DNA from: Liolophura sinensis | Lineage: Eukaryota; Mollusca; Polyplacophora; Chitonida; Chitonidae | Assembly (NCBI RefSeq): GCF_032854445.1 | Contig: NC_088295.1 | Coordinates: 62,107,249 to 62,171,248, forward strand | Length of the DNA stretch: 64,000 nucleotides | Reading direction: 5' to 3' | In this document: piece after piece, positions 60,681 through 64,000 of the stretch | Layout: the number at the start of each line of letters is the position of its first letter | How positions within the stretch are numbered: position 1 is the stretch's first letter | The notes under the pieces: model-generated | Seen by the model: the letters and a program-made list of their open reading frames with translations, nothing else | Database searches by the model: none | Told to the model about the DNA's origin: nothing | Made by a program: the position numbers and the translations under genes

Positions 60681-62234
60681 TTGTGGATGGACGGATTGTT
60701 CTTGTGGATGGAGGGATTAATCGGGGTGCCTGACATAAACCACTGACCTCTGGCAAGTTACTACCTTTCCGCATGTGACATACAACATATGCAAGACTAC
60801 ACAAACAGCCACACCTGGTCCAAGAAGCAGTGAGAGCCAGGAAATGAAAATTGTCATAACACAAACTTGTACACAAACATGTGCAAGTACACCAATGCTG
60901 ATGCCAGACGGTGTACATGTGGGTGTACACACCTGGCAAATGACCCAAGTTTGACACCTGCTTTTCCAGCTGATAAAGCACACCACACAAAACTGTTTAC
61001 ATCAACAATTAAATATGTGTCACATGCATGTACATACATGTATACATTGTCTAATATTTATTTATTTCATTTTAATATTTAATACATACATATACATATA
61101 TTATTATTATGTAATATTATATATATTAATATATTATACATCATAGTTAAATAGTTTTTTTATTTGATTTGTGCTATAACTTTTTGCTTACACAATTGGC
61201 GTCATGTTACTTTTGGATGTTTAAGTGTTGGAAGTCAGAGTGTAAACCAGTCATTCACCAAACACCTGACAACCCTTCAGACTTTAGTAAAGTCGCATAC
61301 TGAGCCGAAGTTAAGATTTAAGCCTACATGTATACAACCTCATTGATCAGTTGCGGTGAGAAATAAAACTCATGCCAAATCAGCCATTGGGGGCTGTGAC
61401 CCATCAAAGTATGAGTTTACACCATGATACAGTGGGAAAGATACTCCAGGCCAGTTCCAAAAGACCCCATCTAACTAGCAGTTATGTTATTCCTGGAAAT
61501 ACACACAGTCCCTGTACATGTATTTGTTCCTAATAATTCTTAGCACAGTTTACTTACCCTGAATGACCTACAATTTTGACTACAAAAGTGCATTTGTTGA
61601 GGCAAATAAATGTCACAAAATGTTGTTTTTGGTGCTGAAACTTACAATTTTCTGGTAGCATATCACCCCTTGTTCCAAGCAAAATTCAGAACACCTTACT
61701 AAACTAAATAGAGCTTTCAGAATCAGAAAACATGGGCAAATTAGTCATGGATGAAATCTATGGTCATTTAGCGTACATCTTCATCATGACCAAGTTACTG
61801 TATACACTTAAAAAGTACACTGCAAAAGTAATAATTTATCTCAAAGACCGTACCATATCAAGGAAGTTATACAGTCACATGTGTATACTTATATAACTTG
61901 AGCTACTGTACCTAAATAACAAGCTTTGTCACAGCAGTTGTTTGAACAGTGATTACAACTTACTGACATACTTATACCTTCATGTACATGTACATCACTG
62001 CTAACAGCAATGTATGTTTTTTTGTATTGTAACTCTTATCACAATATCACACCTTCACGCACATGGACTTGTTCTTCCTGTTTATACTGGATATACAACG
62101 TACATGTATGTACATGTGGAAAATTGTAGATGACAGAAAATACATGCTGTACATTTTTACGTTTGCCTCTAAAAAAACATACACTTTCAATCACTGTGAT
62201 TATGAAAAATAATTGTATACGTATGCACATGTTC

Positions 62235-62575
62235 ATGTACATATGGACATGTCCATGTTGGCATACATGGACAGGTAGACACGGACACATGTCCATGTTG
62301 GCATACATTGTCAGGTAGACATGGACACATGTCCATGTTGGCATACATTGTCAGGTAGACATGGACACATGTCCATGTTGGCATACATTGTCAGGTAGAC
62401 AGGGACACATGTCCATGTTGGCATACACTGTCAGGTAGACACGGACACATGTCCATGTTGGCATACACTGACAGGTAGACAAGGACATATGTCAATGTTG
62501 GCATAAATAGACAGGTAGACACGGACACATGTCCATGTTGGCATAAATGGACAGCGAGATACGGACAGATGTCCA
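62235..62575. repeat. 40-bp minisatellite, about 8-9 copies
   Basis: Core unit ACATGTCCATGTTGGCATAC followed by ATTGTCAGGTAGACATGGAC. The 62,280-62,440 units are almost identical. Located about 6.4 kb upstream of the MICAL A start codon. Confidence 0.93.
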
Positions 62576-63705
62576 TGTTTACAGCATCACTAATTTCCGG
62601 TCTAATACAGTTTTTACACCTAATACAGTTTTTTTAATATATGTATTTACAGTATCACTTCTTTTTAATTTATTTCACTGATACATATTTACAACAATTG
62701 TCCGGTTCACTGGAGGGTTTCATAAAAAACTTAACCTGGAAAATACATGTACTGGTAACTTTGTTCACTTTGCCATACATGTACATGTCCCATGGGTTTT
62801 GAAAATGCTCAAAAGGCCTAAAGAATAGCTTTCATTTTGTGCCAGCTGCTTATATCAGCACAAAAAGGCACACTTCTGTACTACATGTCAACATAAATGT
62901 ATAAAGTTGTGCCTATAAAGCCAACAGAAGACGCCGGCAAAAGGCATTAGTTGGCCAATTAAGCACGGAAACAACCTCTTCTAAATGTCAATGGCAGACT
63001 GCCCCTAATTCCTTAACATCAGCTTGTCTGATCTACTCCGTCATGGAAGAGGCAAAGAATTGAATCGATGTGCTTAGTAGATCAGGGCATTGACTGCATA
63101 AACCGCATGCCCACGTAACACTTGTACATACACTGTACCACTGAATAGTAGTGTCTAGCATAGGGAGGCTAGGAAGAGGGTTCGAAACAGCCGGAAAATA
63201 CACTTAAATACATATAAGTTTGCTTGAGACAGCTTCCTACTAACTTTGTCGTCCTGCACACTGTATGGATAAACTTCAGTTAGCAACAGTGACTTATGCT
63301 GAAAATAAGCACTGTTAAAATAAAGTACAATATGAATAATATGAAATATTTAGTATTTTTGAACCCGCAAGGACAATAGGTGCTGTACAATATCTCTACA
63401 CTGCTGTTAGTGGCCACTTCAAACTGGCACTAATCCAAAGGAAAATAAACCAACACTAGCTAATCTTGACCGTATGACAAATGATGTAAATGCTGACAGC
63501 TGCAACCGACAAATATTTTGATACACACGCACTTGCATTGATAATTCAGACATTATATGTGACAGAAATTAGGAGATATAGCACCATACCCTGCAAATTA
63601 TAACCAATACATCTATAATGCAAATTCAGGTATATGCAAAATGATCCCAAATGTAGTCGCTGTGATTCAAGTTCAGCTTATGTTGGCTAGCTCTTAAGCC
63701 ATTTG

Positions 63706-63973
63706 TTATTTATTGATTTATTTGATTGGTGTTTTACGCTGTACTCAAGAATATTTCACATATACAACGGCGACCAGCATTATGGTGGGAGGAAACCAGG
63801 CATAGCCCGGGGGAAACCCACGACCATCCACAGGCTGCTGCCAGGCCCTTCCACGTAAGGCTGGAGAAGAAGCCAGCATCAGCTGGACTTGAACTCACAG
63901 CAACCACATTGGTGAGAGGCTCTTGGCTCATTATGCTGCGCCAGCGCACTAACCAACTGAACCAACTGAGGCC
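63706..63973 (-). mobile_element. Family-1 SINE, full length
   Basis: Near-consensus reverse copy: TTATTTGATTGGTGTTTTAC, GCTGTACTCAAGAATATTTC, CGACCAGCATTATGGTGGGA, AGCCCGGGGGAAACCCACGA, GAGCTCAAG-type B box (here CTGGACTTGAACTCACAG), CGCACTAACCAACTGAACCA (A box). Confidence 0.92.
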
Positions 63974-64000
63974 CATCCAGCCATTCGTGGGAAGCCTGGA

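Larger units (their letters stand above)
55878..64000. other. Upstream region of MICAL A
   Basis: No coding exon recognised on either strand. The promoter and 5' UTR of MICAL A should begin here; no TATA box or GC-rich island is evident near 55.9-56.5 kb. Contents noticed: SINE fragments at 60.6 and 63.7 kb, a 40-bp minisatellite at 62.2 kb and many TACATGTA palindromes. Confidence 0.5.

Noticed and set aside
62039-62576. Minus-strand ORFs rich in MDMCPCLP-like repeats
   Set aside because: Translation of the 40-bp minisatellite; 40 is not a multiple of three, and frames change between units.

Overview
Eukaryotic genomic DNA, almost certainly from a mollusc or a close lophotrochozoan. Genes are split by conventional GT-AG introns, the DNA is AT-rich, the palindrome TACATGTA recurs throughout, and the window is dotted with one tRNA-derived SINE family whose core I associate with molluscan and other metazoan SINEs. 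There is no prokaryotic gene organisation.

One gene dominates. A MICAL-type F-actin monooxygenase (copy A) runs on the minus strand from a small first coding exon at 55,877 to a stop codon at 14,737. I could place 28 coding exons by splice sites and unbroken reading phase. They give about 2,233 residues: FAD monooxygenase (exons 2-9), calponin-homology domain (10-12), LIM domain (16-17), a very long charged disordered region (mainly the 2.87-kb exon 22) and a C-terminal bMERB coiled coil (24-28). Exon 22 contains one apparent reading-frame switch near 24,650-24,746, which is either a 1-base problem or an unrecognised 170-nt intron.

About 6.8 kb downstream of that stop codon and in the same orientation lies a second MICAL gene (copy B, 7,931 to 1,435). 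Eight exons are visible, covering the start codon and essentially the whole monooxygenase domain. Intron phases match copy A, and exons 3, 4, 6 and 8 match it exactly in length (208, 123, 257 and 206 nt). There are no stops, and all flavin motifs are kept. It diverges in the N-terminus and in one loop, so it looks like an old, retained tandem paralogue. Its CH/LIM/bMERB part is either off the left edge or absent; a foldback MITE (170-1029) lies in that space.

Layout: 1-1.4 kb MITE; 1.4-7.9 kb MICAL copy B with two intronic minisatellites and SINEs; 8-14.7 kb 3' UTR plus intergenic DNA; 14.7-55.9 kb MICAL copy A; 55.9-64 kb upstream DNA with SINEs and a 40-bp minisatellite. The most striking non-coding structure is a 28-copy, 59-bp minisatellite at 36.2-37.87 kb. 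It begins at the splice donor of copy A exon 7 and repeats that donor, preceded by an acceptor-like tract, in every unit. A degenerate transposase-like zinc-finger ORF lies antisense in intron 1.
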